Assembly: GCA_030651375.1 (NCBI GenBank)
Contig: JAUSFM010000016.1
Coordinates: 1 to 64,000 of the forward strand
Reading direction: 5' to 3'
Source of the DNA: Candidatus Woesearchaeota archaeon
GTDB lineage: Archaea; Nanobdellota; Nanobdellia; Woesearchaeales; UBA12501
Length of the DNA stretch: 64,000 nt
Positions 9,341-18,125 of this stretch are shown piece after piece. The position numbers and the translations under genes were made by a program. The notes beneath the pieces are model-generated. The model was not told where the DNA came from and did no database searches. It was given only the letters and a program-made list of their open reading frames with translations. How positions within the stretch are numbered: the stretch's first letter is position 1; each line of letters starts with the position of its first letter.

Positions 9341-9850
9341 ATGGCATGCACGTACTGCGAACCGGAAAAAGAAAAAAAAGGAATGTGTTATGAAGATACA
9401 AATATGATCGTTTTTATCGAGCAGCAGCCTGCAGCGCAGGGGCATCTGGTTATAGTGCCAAAAAAACATACCGCAACAATACGCGACTGCATACCAGATG
9501 TTGCCCAGAAATTACTGCGCGCAGCATCCGCATGCTCAACCGCAGTTTTTGAGCTGGTTGGCGCGCATGGAACAAATATTCTCTGCACCGAAGGGCTTGA
9601 TGACCATTTCGCCGTGCACGTCATTCCGCGCAAAAGTGAGGATGGGCTTGATTTCCGCTGGCAGCCAAAACAGCTGGCACCGGAAGAGATGGACAATGTT
9701 ATGGAACGGCTGAAAGAAAAAGCGTTTTACATCGGCAAAAAAAACCAGCAAGCGATGGTGCCTGATGCGGAAGAAATGAAAAAAGAAACCGAAGAATTCT
9801 TTGACGAGGAAGAAGATTACATGATTAAGCATATTCAGAGAATACCGTGA
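9341..9850 (+). CDS. HIT-domain protein, nucleophile His missing
   Basis: This 169-residue HIT protein begins ACTYCEPE and has QGHLVIVPKKH in the middle. Its terminal triad reads His89-Phe-Ala91-Val-His93: the central nucleophile is Ala. Residues 115-169 are an acidic helical tail. The ATG at 9341 is 5 nt after the upstream stop; a GTG at 9332 would overlap that stop. It is a divergent paralog in operon with the preceding HIT gene, and both lost the same catalytic position, so they may act as a pair in nucleotide sensing. That role is inference. Confidence 0.82.
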   Translation: MACTYCEPEKEKKGMCYEDTNMIVFIEQQPAAQGHLVIVPKKHTATIRDCIPDVAQKLLRAASACSTAVFELVGAHGTNILCTEGLDDHFAVHVIPRKSEDGLDFRWQPKQLAPEEMDNVMERLKEKAFYIGKKNQQAMVPDAEEMKKETEEFFDEEEDYMIKHIQRIP

Positions 9851-9877
9851 AGAAGCAACGAGTTAACGAAAGGGAGA

Positions 9878-11233
9878 TTACCGAAATGGCATCTTCAATC
9901 CTTTCATTTTCTTCATCATTTTTTCCATGTTGCCTTCGCTGCCCTTGAGCATCTTCATCATCTTCTTGCCGTTCTTGTATTGTTTCAGCATATCCCGAAC
10001 ATCGCCGACTGACCGTCCGGAGCCTTTGGCAATGCGCTCAAGCCGGTTGCCGCTGATGGTTTCCGGATCCTCAAGCTCTTCCTTGGTGCAGGAATCCATG
10101 ACAAATTTCCAAGTATCAAGTTTGCCTTCCTGCATGTCCATCATTTCTTTGGGCAGCTTCACCTGGCCGAAGCCAGGAATCATCTCGATAATTTTTGAGA
10201 GCGGACCCATTTTTCTGACTGCTTTCAGCTGCTCATAAAGATCAACGAGATTAAATTCGCCTTTAAGAAACTTTTTGCCGAGGTCTTGTGCCTGCTCTTC
10301 GCTGATTGATTCTTTTGCTTTTTCAAGCAGCGCCTCAATGTCGCCCATGCCGAGCATTTTCCCCACAAAATTTTTCGGCCTGAATTTTTCAAGGTCATCA
10401 ATTTTTTCGCCGACACCGATGAAGCCGACCTTTGCGCCGGTGACTGCACACGCTGCAAGGGCTCCTCCGCCTCTCGCGCTGCCTTCCATTTTCGTGATGA
10501 TAACGCTATCAACGGCGGATGTTTCATGGAATGTTTTTGCCTGTTTTTCCGCCGCCTGCCCGATGTCAGCGCTGATGACGAGCCATGAATGCTGGGGTTT
10601 GACAGCATCGGCAAGTTGTTTCAGCTCGCCAATTAATTCGTCGGACAGCGCATCCCTGCCGGCAGTATCAATGATGACAAGCTCATAGTTTTTCAGCTCA
10701 TCTTTGAATTGGTTGTAGATTTTGACGGGATTTTTTTCTTTGGGGTTGCCAAAGACCGGAATTTCAATCTGGGCGCCGAGCTGCTGCAGTTGCGCATAGG
10801 CAGCAGGCCGCCAAGTGTCAGTCGAAACAAGAGCAACGGTATGGCCACGCTTTTTGTAGAATTTTCCCAGCTTTGCGGCAGTGGTTGTTTTGCCGTTGCC
10901 AAACAAGCCAACAAGCATGATGGTGGTTGGCTTGATGTTTTCATCAAGGGAAACTTTGATTTCTTCTTCGCCCAAGAACGCGACAAGTTCGTCATACACA
11001 ATCTTGATGAGCCATTCTTTTTTTGATAGTGCGCCCGGCGGCTCTTCCTTCAATGCCCGATCCTTTATTTTTTTGGTGAGCTCAAACACCAGCTTGACGT
11101 TGATGTCGGACGTGAGAAGCGCTTTTTGGATGTCTTTGACTAACTCGTTAATCAGCTTGTCATCAACAAACAGCGCACTGCTGATTTTGTTGAGCGTATT
11201 CTTCAGGCTTTCGCCCAGCTTCTCGAGGACCAT
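9878..11233 (-). CDS. srp54: Signal recognition particle 54 kDa protein
   Basis: This 451-residue GTPase binds signal sequences and SRP RNA, and docks with FtsY (21247-22611) to target membrane and secreted proteins. The N domain spans 1-95. The G domain has the P-loop GLFGNGKTT at 109-117, DTAGRDALSDE and TKMEGSARGGGA. The M domain runs from about 300, and the C-terminus is rich in Met and Lys (MMKMLKGSEGNMEKMMKKMKG). Length is typical for archaeal SRP54. The P-loop has Asn where most homologs have Gln. It converges with the HIT genes and diverges from the ABC transporter. Confidence 0.96.
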   Translation of the reverse strand: MVLEKLGESLKNTLNKISSALFVDDKLINELVKDIQKALLTSDINVKLVFELTKKIKDRALKEEPPGALSKKEWLIKIVYDELVAFLGEEEIKVSLDENIKPTTIMLVGLFGNGKTTTAAKLGKFYKKRGHTVALVSTDTWRPAAYAQLQQLGAQIEIPVFGNPKEKNPVKIYNQFKDELKNYELVIIDTAGRDALSDELIGELKQLADAVKPQHSWLVISADIGQAAEKQAKTFHETSAVDSVIITKMEGSARGGGALAACAVTGAKVGFIGVGEKIDDLEKFRPKNFVGKMLGMGDIEALLEKAKESISEEQAQDLGKKFLKGEFNLVDLYEQLKAVRKMGPLSKIIEMIPGFGQVKLPKEMMDMQEGKLDTWKFVMDSCTKEELEDPETISGNRLERIAKGSGRSVGDVRDMLKQYKNGKKMMKMLKGSEGNMEKMMKKMKGLKMPFR

Positions 11234-11320
11234 GACAAACAGGTTTTATCTGGGGTTTATAAAATATTCGGCGGATTTCACAACAAACTTTAAAAACTCC
11301 TGTACCGTAAATCTTTATTA

Positions 11321-12379
11321 ATGGATACACCGGGAAAAAAGAGTGATAGCGTAGCTACTCCTATGCCTGTTTCTATGCTGCAATCTCTGGGGCTTCCTAT
11401 CATCAAGCTCGAAAATGTTTCAAAAAGATTCTCCACGCATACCGTGCTGAACAACATCACGCTTTCAGTGTACAAAGGTGAAATTTTTGGCATCATCGGC
11501 GTGTCCGGCGCAGGAAAAACCACCCTGCTTGAACTGCTCATCGGTTTCCTGAAGCCGGACGATGGCACCATCAGACTGCACATGGGCGGCTTGCTCGGCG
11601 ATGCCAACGAATCGGAAAACTATGCGTCACTGCAGGAACATCCGAATGTGGCAAAGAGTTTGTTCGGCTTTGCAACGCAGAAGCCCTCATTTTACGACGA
11701 CCTCACGGTACGGGAAAATTTGGATTACTTCGGCGAAATGTACGGCATTCGCGACGCCGTACTGCAGAGAAACATCCAGACAGTACTCGACCTTGTTGGC
11801 CTCACCCAGCAGGAGCACGCGTTTTCCGGCGAGCTTTCCGGCGGCATGCAGAAGCGCTTGGACATTGCCTGCGCGCTGGTGCACAACCCGAAAATTTTGA
11901 TTCTCGACGAGCCAACCGCTGACCTTGATATCATCCTCCGCAAACACTTTTGGGAGCTGGTCAGGAGAATCAACCGCAACGGCACGACAATTATTCTCGC
12001 CTCTCATTTTCTTGATGAAATCGAAAACTTGTGCAGCCGCATTGCCGTGCTCCACAACCAGCAGATTGTGAGGGAGGGGAGTGTTGATGAGCTCAAGAAA
12101 TTGTATGCAAAAAATCAGGAGCTTCATCTCGTCGTCAAGAGCCGCGATTACCGCACTCTTATCGCCTACCTACAACAACAGAGCCGCTTCAGCGTCACCC
12201 GGATGACGCGCGAAGGCCAGCAGCTGGTCATCCATTCACCGCAGGCCGAAGAGCTGCTGCACCATGTGATCCATGTCGTTGAAAAAAATAATGACCAAGT
12301 GATGGATATTTTCCTCAACAAGCCAAACCTCAACGAAGTGTTTGAGCTGATAACCAAAAACGCGTTTAACGAACAATAA
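11321..12379 (+). CDS. ABC transporter ATP-binding protein
   Basis: This 352-residue ATPase energises the membrane protein encoded next. Walker A is GVSGAGKTT at about 60-68, the Q-loop lies near FATQKPSFYDDLTV, the signature LSGGMQKRLD near 170, Walker B LILDEPTADLD after it, and the H-loop ASHFLDE. Residues 270-352 form an extra C-terminal domain found in ABC-2 exporters of drugs, lipids or polysaccharides. The permease gene begins 45 nt downstream. Substrate cannot be told. A TATA-like element lies about 30 nt before the ATG. Confidence 0.9.
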   Translation: MDTPGKKSDSVATPMPVSMLQSLGLPIIKLENVSKRFSTHTVLNNITLSVYKGEIFGIIGVSGAGKTTLLELLIGFLKPDDGTIRLHMGGLLGDANESENYASLQEHPNVAKSLFGFATQKPSFYDDLTVRENLDYFGEMYGIRDAVLQRNIQTVLDLVGLTQQEHAFSGELSGGMQKRLDIACALVHNPKILILDEPTADLDIILRKHFWELVRRINRNGTTIILASHFLDEIENLCSRIAVLHNQQIVREGSVDELKKLYAKNQELHLVVKSRDYRTLIAYLQQQSRFSVTRMTREGQQLVIHSPQAEELLHHVIHVVEKNNDQVMDIFLNKPNLNEVFELITKNAFNEQ

Positions 12380-12424
12380 CAAAGACGACAAAATAACAAC
12401 GTGGCCAGGAATTGGTAATGAACC

Positions 12425-14539
12425 ATGAACCTTCAAAAACTGCACAAGATTATTGAGAAAAATATGAAGCTTCTCCTGCGCAGCAAGAGCTCTGCAGTGA
12501 TTATTATTTTCGGCCCGATTGTGCTCATCACCCTACTCGGGCTTGCGTTTGGCAACACCCAGCAGTACACGCTCAACGTCGGTGTGTATTCGTCGGATTA
12601 TAATGCGTTTTCTGAATCACTCCTTGCAAAGCTCAATCAGAGAGGGTATGGAGTGATACGGGAACCCGCTGAAACCATTTGTATCGAGCATGTCAAAACA
12701 AAGGACTCAAACGTGTGCATGGTGTTTCCAAAAGACCTTGAAGTGAAGCAGGATGTGATTCAAGATATTACGTTCCATGTTGATTTTTCAAATATTAATT
12801 TGGTGTATAGCATCATTTCAGCGATTTCTTCAGGTGTTGATGATAAGGCAAAAGAGGTGAGCATTTCACTGACGCAGGACCTGCTCAACCGGCTGCAGCG
12901 CACCGAGGCAATTGTTGACGAGCGCGTGCCCACCCTCGTTGGGCTCACCCAGAAAAGCGACACGATCAAGCAAGAAACCGAGCGCATGTTTCTGACGATG
13001 AATAATTTGAACCTCACACTGGAAAGTAACGCAAGCCTTGTCCAGGTTGAAACTGAAATTGCATTCCTCCGCAACCTTGCGTATGAGTCAATCCGGGAAA
13101 CAAATGATCTTGTGGATGTGCTGGATGCAGAAGTGAAGACGCTGCATGGCAACAAAACCGGTGCGGAGCACTACCTCGATACTGCCGACGAGCAGTTTGC
13201 ACAATTTCGCAGTGATTTGTCGGATTCAGATGCAAAAATGCAGCAGCATATCGGCGGCCTGCGCACGTATGTTGCTGATGTTAACAACAAACTCGGTGCA
13301 GTGCAGAACACTCGCGGTTCAGTCCTCACCTCCTTAACAAACATCAAGACTGATTTACAGAGCAGCGTTGGCATGCTCAATGATCTCCAAACATCGCTGA
13401 ATGAGATGAAACGGCTGACCACGACGGTTGAGATTACCAATGCCGAAAAAATTGTTAACCCGCTCACCACGCACATCGTGCCGATAACTGAAGAAGAAAC
13501 CCATTTTAATTATCTCTTCCCAACACTCCTTGTGTTGGTGATTATGATTACCAGCATCCTGTTGGCGTCGACGATAATTATGGTTGAGAAAAAATCAAAA
13601 TCATTCTTCCGTAACTACATCACGCCGACCAGTGAGACCTTGTTTTTGTTCGGCACGTACCTGACGACACTTATTATTATGGTTATGCAAGTCAGCATTT
13701 TCCTGCTTATTTCGTCGCTGTTTTTTGACACTGCGATCGTGCCATCGCTCTTCAAAACCCCCATTTTATTGTTTTTTATTGTGAGCTTTTTTATTCTGGT
13801 CGGCACCCTTATTGGCATTTTCTTCAAGTCAGAAGAGCTCACCACGCTCGCGTCAATCACGGTTGCCAGTGTCATGCTCTTTTTTTCAAGCACTATTCTG
13901 CCGCTGGAAAGCATGCCACCTTTTTTCAAAACCTTGGCCTCGCTCAATCCGTTTGTGTTGAGCGAGAGCCTGCTCAAAGAAGCCATCTTGTTCAACCTCG
14001 ACCTTGCCACGCTGATGGACAAAATGTACCTGCTGATTTTGTACAGTATTATCATTGCGGTGTTTTGCGTCAAGCTTCAGCAGTGGCTCCGTGATGACAT
14101 GTTTTACAACCTGCACAAATCGCGCCGGTTTGTTGAGCTGCGCGGCATGCGAGTGTTCAGCAGATTTTCAAAAGCAGGCGCGAATGCCCGACTGCGCATC
14201 AAACGGGCCATGCATCCGCAAGTTGGGCTAAAACAAAACCCGCTCCGGGCAATGTTTGGTTTCCTGACACTCGGCCTATTCCAAAAATCTCCTGCATCGC
14301 CCCAGTTGGCAAACAAGGACAGCCAAGTTGAACAGGATCTTATGCATGACCTTGATCCGTTCAGTAGCCCAGCGGAAAATAGTGTGCAGGATAAACGCAT
14401 TGAGGGAGCTGAAAAAGTGCCAGAAAAAAGAGCACTCCTCCCATCGCTGTCAGCCCCCCCTCCTCCGCCCCCGGAGCTCTCGGTAAAAAAAGGTTCGGCA
14501 GAAACAAGCAAACTGCGGGAAAAGCTGAAGAAGTTGTGA
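12425..14539 (+). CDS. ABC-2 type permease with large extracytoplasmic domain
   Basis: This 704-residue partner of the preceding ATPase has a transmembrane helix at about 20-42. A long extracytoplasmic region (45-360) includes a heptad-like coiled coil from about 140 to 330. Five hydrophobic segments lie between about 362 and 555, as in ABC-2/YhgE-Pip-like exporters. Residues 560-704 are a basic, then acidic, cytoplasmic tail with a six-proline run near 680. It probably exports a surface polymer, lipid or peptide. The coiled-coil ectodomain is unusual compared with simple ABC-2 subunits and may reach the cell surface layer. Confidence 0.85.
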   Translation: MNLQKLHKIIEKNMKLLLRSKSSAVIIIFGPIVLITLLGLAFGNTQQYTLNVGVYSSDYNAFSESLLAKLNQRGYGVIREPAETICIEHVKTKDSNVCMVFPKDLEVKQDVIQDITFHVDFSNINLVYSIISAISSGVDDKAKEVSISLTQDLLNRLQRTEAIVDERVPTLVGLTQKSDTIKQETERMFLTMNNLNLTLESNASLVQVETEIAFLRNLAYESIRETNDLVDVLDAEVKTLHGNKTGAEHYLDTADEQFAQFRSDLSDSDAKMQQHIGGLRTYVADVNNKLGAVQNTRGSVLTSLTNIKTDLQSSVGMLNDLQTSLNEMKRLTTTVEITNAEKIVNPLTTHIVPITEEETHFNYLFPTLLVLVIMITSILLASTIIMVEKKSKSFFRNYITPTSETLFLFGTYLTTLIIMVMQVSIFLLISSLFFDTAIVPSLFKTPILLFFIVSFFILVGTLIGIFFKSEELTTLASITVASVMLFFSSTILPLESMPPFFKTLASLNPFVLSESLLKEAILFNLDLATLMDKMYLLILYSIIIAVFCVKLQQWLRDDMFYNLHKSRRFVELRGMRVFSRFSKAGANARLRIKRAMHPQVGLKQNPLRAMFGFLTLGLFQKSPASPQLANKDSQVEQDLMHDLDPFSSPAENSVQDKRIEGAEKVPEKRALLPSLSAPPPPPPELSVKKGSAETSKLREKLKKL

Positions 14540-14633
14540 ATTGGAGGATACTTTATAAATTCAAGCGTGTTTTTCAGATAGATTTAAATAGAGGGAAAAA
14601 ACACAACGGGCTATACAGAGGGGGAGAACGACC

Positions 14634-14924
14634 ATGGTACAGCGAAAAGGCTCACGAAGGCGTAAAACAAGGCATAAGCTTCTCAAACCGCTCCGCAGCA
14701 AAGGAAAAATGAGCGTTGTCAAGTTCCTCCAGCAGTTCAAAGAAGGAGACAAGGTCGTTCTCAAGGCCGAGCCGGGCTACCAGAAAGGTGCCTATCATTT
14801 CAAGTTCCACGGACGATTCGGTATAGTAACGGGCCAACAAGGCAAATGTTACACCGTTGCGATGAGCGATCAGGGAAAGCAGAAGAATTTGATTGTGCAC
14901 CCGGTTCATCTGAAGCGGCTCTAA
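14634..14924 (+). CDS. rpl21e: Large-subunit ribosomal protein L21e
   Basis: The 96-residue protein matches L21e over its length: Arg-rich start, FKEGDKVVLKAEPGYQKG and the SH3-like core FHGRFGIVTGQQGKCY. It binds 23S rRNA in the 50S subunit. It leads the conserved archaeal cluster L21e-Rpo4-DUF655, here intact at 14634-16017. A TATA-like TTTAAATAG lies upstream, and a GGGGGAG ribosome site 7 nt before the ATG. Confidence 0.96.
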   Translation: MVQRKGSRRRKTRHKLLKPLRSKGKMSVVKFLQQFKEGDKVVLKAEPGYQKGAYHFKFHGRFGIVTGQQGKCYTVAMSDQGKQKNLIVHPVHLKRL

Positions 14925-14968
14925 AAAATAGAGAATAAGAATAATAAAAGATAAAAGTAGGATACCTC

Positions 14969-15430
14969 ATGACCACACTCAAAATCATCAGCGAAACACC
15001 AATCATGCTCGCGCAGCTCAAGGAAGATTTGGCGCGCATCAAGCAGCGTGACGGAGAATTAAATTTTCGTGCCAGCAAAACTGAAGAGTACCTAAACCAG
15101 TTTGTCGGCTTGAGCGGCGAAAAGGCAGAGGAAATTGCAAAAAAGATTGAGTCGTTGGACATACCACGCCTCAAGCCCGAGCATATTGCCAAGATAGTTG
15201 ACTTGATGCCAAACTCGCTTGATGAAATGAAAACAATTCTGAGCTCATATACGATCACGGTCAGCGCTGAAAACGTGGCGGCGATTGTAGAAGCAGTCAA
15301 GCCGTATCTTGCTGAAAACAAGGCAACCATTGACGCGTATGTGCCGCCTGCTGCGCCAGTTCCTGAAGTGGCAGAAAAAATAGAAGAAGCAACAGTCGCA
15401 GTATCTGCTGAACCGCCGGCTGCTGAATAA
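14969..15430 (+). CDS. rpo4: DNA-directed RNA polymerase subunit Rpo4 (RpoF)
   Basis: This 153-residue protein is the archaeal Rpb4 counterpart. With Rpo7 it forms the stalk of RNA polymerase, which helps open-complex formation and binds nascent RNA. The HRDC-like helical core is at 30-115 (SGEKAEEIAKKIESL, KPEHIAKIVDLMP, DEMKTILSSY). The last 35 residues are Ala/Glu/Pro-rich and extend beyond the usual length. It sits between L21e and DUF655, the standard archaeal order. Confidence 0.92.
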   Translation: MTTLKIISETPIMLAQLKEDLARIKQRDGELNFRASKTEEYLNQFVGLSGEKAEEIAKKIESLDIPRLKPEHIAKIVDLMPNSLDEMKTILSSYTITVSAENVAAIVEAVKPYLAENKATIDAYVPPAAPVPEVAEKIEEATVAVSAEPPAAE

Positions 15431-15447
15431 GTTCCGAGAGGTGAGTT

Positions 15448-16017
15448 ATGGAACCTGAACACCGCGCCAAAGAGGAGTATGCCATTGTTCTTGATTTTCT
15501 CCAGCATGGATACCCATTTGACAAGCGGCCGAGCCATAAGAAAACACCAATCGCACAAGCCATTGGCAAAGACCATTTTACCCTTCTTGAATTAGTGCCA
15601 AAACCAGGCATTTTCCTGCAGCCGTATGAAGAAGTCTATATCGGCATCGACAAGCGCGACAAGGTGCACCATATCAATGGAAAGCTTGAGATAACCCGGC
15701 TGACCGGAACAGCAAGCCAGGAACTCCACCATGTGGTTGAAAAGATGGTGATGGACCACGAACAGCAGTTTATCAAATTTTTTAACACCGCAGCGCCTTT
15801 AACCACGCGCATGCACCAGCTGGAGCTTCTTCCCGGACTCGGCAAGAAACACATGTGGGAAATCATTGAAGCGCGGGACGAAAAGCTGTTCGACAACTTC
15901 GACGACTTGAAAAAACGAGTTAAGCTCATGCCGGAGCCAAAGAAAATTCTCGTACTCCGTATAATTTCTGAACTGGAAGGGCGAGAGAAGCATAATTTGT
16001 TTGTGGGAAGAATGTAA
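15448..16017 (+). CDS. DUF655 RNA-binding-like protein
   Basis: This 189-residue archaeal DUF655 member has an N-terminal beta-barrel-like region (YAIVLDFLQHGYPF, KDHFTLLELVPKPG, YEEVYIGIDKRDKVHHI). A helix-hairpin-helix follows near 127-160 (LLPGLGKKHMWEIIEARDEKLFDNFDDL), which suggests nucleic-acid binding. It lies 17 nt after rpo4, with GAGAGGTGAG just before the ATG. The family is nearly always beside rpo4 and often KsgA; ksgA is not adjacent here. Exact function is unknown. Confidence 0.88.
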   Translation: MEPEHRAKEEYAIVLDFLQHGYPFDKRPSHKKTPIAQAIGKDHFTLLELVPKPGIFLQPYEEVYIGIDKRDKVHHINGKLEITRLTGTASQELHHVVEKMVMDHEQQFIKFFNTAAPLTTRMHQLELLPGLGKKHMWEIIEARDEKLFDNFDDLKKRVKLMPEPKKILVLRIISELEGREKHNLFVGRM

Positions 16018-16041
16018 ACTGCAACCAGTATTTTTTTATTT

Positions 16042-16590
16042 TCAAATAAACAATTTCAACAAGACTTCTGCAAAGTTCATGAACAAAAAAATGTTCCAGG
16101 CAAGATGGGTAACTAGATAAATAATTCTTTTATGCATCTGGCCAGTCTGAAAGAACAAAACGAGCAGGAAAAAAAGAGCGTTGATGATAACGACGTGCGC
16201 AATGCCAAGCCAGACAATGCCCAGTGATTTGACGAGCGAAAGAGCCCACAACAGTGCAGGGGACAGAACAATATTCAAGGCGTTGTTGATTGACATATTG
16301 GTGGTGATAAAATTATGCACCAGCAGAGTCAGGAACATGAAAAAAACGCCTGCCTTGGTGCCGAAGGCATAGAAGCACAAAAACGACGTAAGGGTAATAA
16401 GCTCAATTGCAACCACGCGGTTCTGGAAATACATCCATACCAGCGCGATGAACGCGTTCAGCGCAAGAAACACCGCCATAACCATTATTTTTTTGAAAAA
16501 CAGCAGCACGCCAATGCCGAGCAGCACAAGAATAATCCATTTGATATACTGCTTGAAAAAGTCTTTGATGAAAGTGCCGATTTTTTTCAT
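16042..16590 (-). CDS. Membrane protein of unknown function
   Basis: This 182-residue hydrophobic protein has about six segments (13-30, 32-48, 50-75, 78-98, 110-150, 160-180). No family is recognised. The N-terminus is short and basic. The ATG at 16590 diverges from the nuclease-like gene at 16664. It converges with DUF655. Confidence 0.65.
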   Translation of the reverse strand: MKKIGTFIKDFFKQYIKWIILVLLGIGVLLFFKKIMVMAVFLALNAFIALVWMYFQNRVVAIELITLTSFLCFYAFGTKAGVFFMFLTLLVHNFITTNMSINNALNIVLSPALLWALSLVKSLGIVWLGIAHVVIINALFFLLVLFFQTGQMHKRIIYLVTHLAWNIFLFMNFAEVLLKLFI

Positions 16591-16663
16591 GGAACAAAGA
16601 AAGAGGCCGAAGTATTTATGTATTGTGGAAAAACTTTATTAAACACACTATGTTCCACCTAGT

Positions 16664-17086
16664 ATGCCCATCCCCACCCTCACCGTCCTCGCCATCCTTG
16701 TCATTGCTCTCATCTTCCTCGCCATCGGCTATTTCTTGGGCCAGAAAATCGGTGCCCATGTTGCCAACAAAAAGTGGGAAAACAAGCTCGGTGACATCCG
16801 GAATGATGCTATCAAGCGCTCCCGTGCCGTGTTGTCCGGCCAGTTCACCGAACAGCTCGCCCCCTATCTGCCAAACTTTGTACACTCCCCGTCAGAGGTG
16901 CGATTCATCGGCAAGCCAGTTGATTTTATTGTCTTCAAAGGAATGGATGAACAGAACATCAGCGAAGTGGTGTTTGTCGAGGTAAAAACCGGCACGTCAA
17001 AACTGAATAACCAGCAGAAAAACTTGAAAGAAACCATCCAGAAAAAACGCGTGCGATGGGAAGAATATAACCCAACGAACAAATAA
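16664..17086 (+). CDS. Membrane-anchored endonuclease-like protein (Holliday-junction-resolvase related)
   Basis: This 140-residue protein has one N-terminal transmembrane helix (5-27) followed by a restriction-endonuclease-fold domain. The core reads RFIGKPVDFIVFKG at about 86-99 and VVFVEVKTG at about 106-114, giving the D...ExK catalytic set. It matches the group described as predicted endonucleases distantly related to archaeal Holliday junction resolvase (COG4741). Substrate is unknown; the anchor suggests action at the membrane. Its stop abuts the thioredoxin reductase stop on the other strand. Confidence 0.78.
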   Translation: MPIPTLTVLAILVIALIFLAIGYFLGQKIGAHVANKKWENKLGDIRNDAIKRSRAVLSGQFTEQLAPYLPNFVHSPSEVRFIGKPVDFIVFKGMDEQNISEVVFVEVKTGTSKLNNQQKNLKETIQKKRVRWEEYNPTNK

Positions 17087-18025
17087 TTAATTCTTTCCAG
17101 TCGTCAAATATTTATACGCTTCCAGCGCAGCGGTTGCGCCCATGCCGGCTGAAATAACGGTCTGTTTGTAGGGCGTGATGGTCATATCGCCAGCCGCAAA
17201 CAGTCCTGGTGTTTTTGTTTTGCAGTGAAGGTCAACAACAATTTCGCCGGCAGGGTTCGTTTCAACCAGCCCGGCAACTAAGGAGCTGTCGGTTTCGTAA
17301 CCGATCTCAATAAACACGCCTTGCACTGAAAGCTCTTTTCGTTTTTTTGTGGTGGCGTCCTCAACAACAAGGGCGTTGACAAATTTTTCTCCCTTGATTT
17401 CAACCGGAGCGTGGTTGAGGAGTTCAGTTATTTTCTTTTCCTTGCGCATTTTTTGCACGGTGACTGGATCCGCACGATATTCGCCACGACGGTGGACAAT
17501 GAATACTTTTTTCGCAATGGTTGCCATTTCAAGCGCCGCCTCAACCGCAGCATTGCCGCCGCCGATAATGACAACATCCTTGTTCGGAAACAGCGGGCCA
17601 TCGCAGGTCGTGCAGGTTGTTGCGCCGCGGCCCATCCATTCCTTTTCACCGTGGATGTTGAGCTTGCGCTGTTTTCTGCCGAACGTGAGAATGACGGATT
17701 TGGTGGTTAGTTTGGTGCCATCTTCAAGAAGAACTGAGAAGCCATTTTTTTCTCTCGTAACCCGAGTCGCTTTTTCCGAAAGCACTTCGGCGCCCCAGGT
17801 CTTTGCCTGTTTTTCGAAAATGTTCATCAGCGCAGTGCCTGTGCCTTTTTCATAGCCAGGATAATTCTGGATATCATTGGTCAGCGTTGTTTCGCCGCCC
17901 GGCCGTGGGCCAACCAGAAGAACTGTTTTGAGCATTTTTCTGCCAGTGTACATCGCTGCAGTCATGCCTGCAGCGCCACCGCCGACGATAACCACGTCGT
18001 ATACTGCTCCTTTTTTTGGTGCCAT
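17087..18025 (-). CDS. trxB: Thioredoxin reductase (NAD(P)H-dependent flavoprotein)
   Basis: This 312-residue FAD enzyme passes electrons from NAD(P)H to thioredoxin-like proteins. The FAD-binding GGGAAG is at 15-20, the redox pair C138-T-T-C141 is followed by DGPLF, the second Rossmann motif GGGNAA is at 155-160, and FAAGDMT lies near 277. Length is normal. The frame stays open upstream to 18658, but that part overlaps aif2g antisense and is not coding; I start at the ATG at 18025. A 20-bp palindrome overlaps this start codon. Confidence 0.93.
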   Translation of the reverse strand: MAPKKGAVYDVVIVGGGAAGMTAAMYTGRKMLKTVLLVGPRPGGETTLTNDIQNYPGYEKGTGTALMNIFEKQAKTWGAEVLSEKATRVTREKNGFSVLLEDGTKLTTKSVILTFGRKQRKLNIHGEKEWMGRGATTCTTCDGPLFPNKDVVIIGGGNAAVEAALEMATIAKKVFIVHRRGEYRADPVTVQKMRKEKKITELLNHAPVEIKGEKFVNALVVEDATTKKRKELSVQGVFIEIGYETDSSLVAGLVETNPAGEIVVDLHCKTKTPGLFAAGDMTITPYKQTVISAGMGATAALEAYKYLTTGKN

Positions 18026-18044
18026 GCCACCTGTGCAGGTGGCA
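18025..18044. promoter_or_regulatory. Palindrome overlapping the thioredoxin reductase start codon
   Basis: TGCCACCTG and CAGGTGGCA are exact 9-bp arms around a 2-nt centre. On the minus strand it ends with AGGTGGCATG, so the arm contains the only ribosome-site-like sequence. It could be an operator or an RNA hairpin that blocks initiation. Confidence 0.45.
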
Positions 18045-18125
18045 GGCTTTATTAAGTTTATTTTTTTAATTACTCCAAACAAGTTGAGCAAACCTTTATA
18101 AACGAGGGGCTTTTTTGAACGTACT

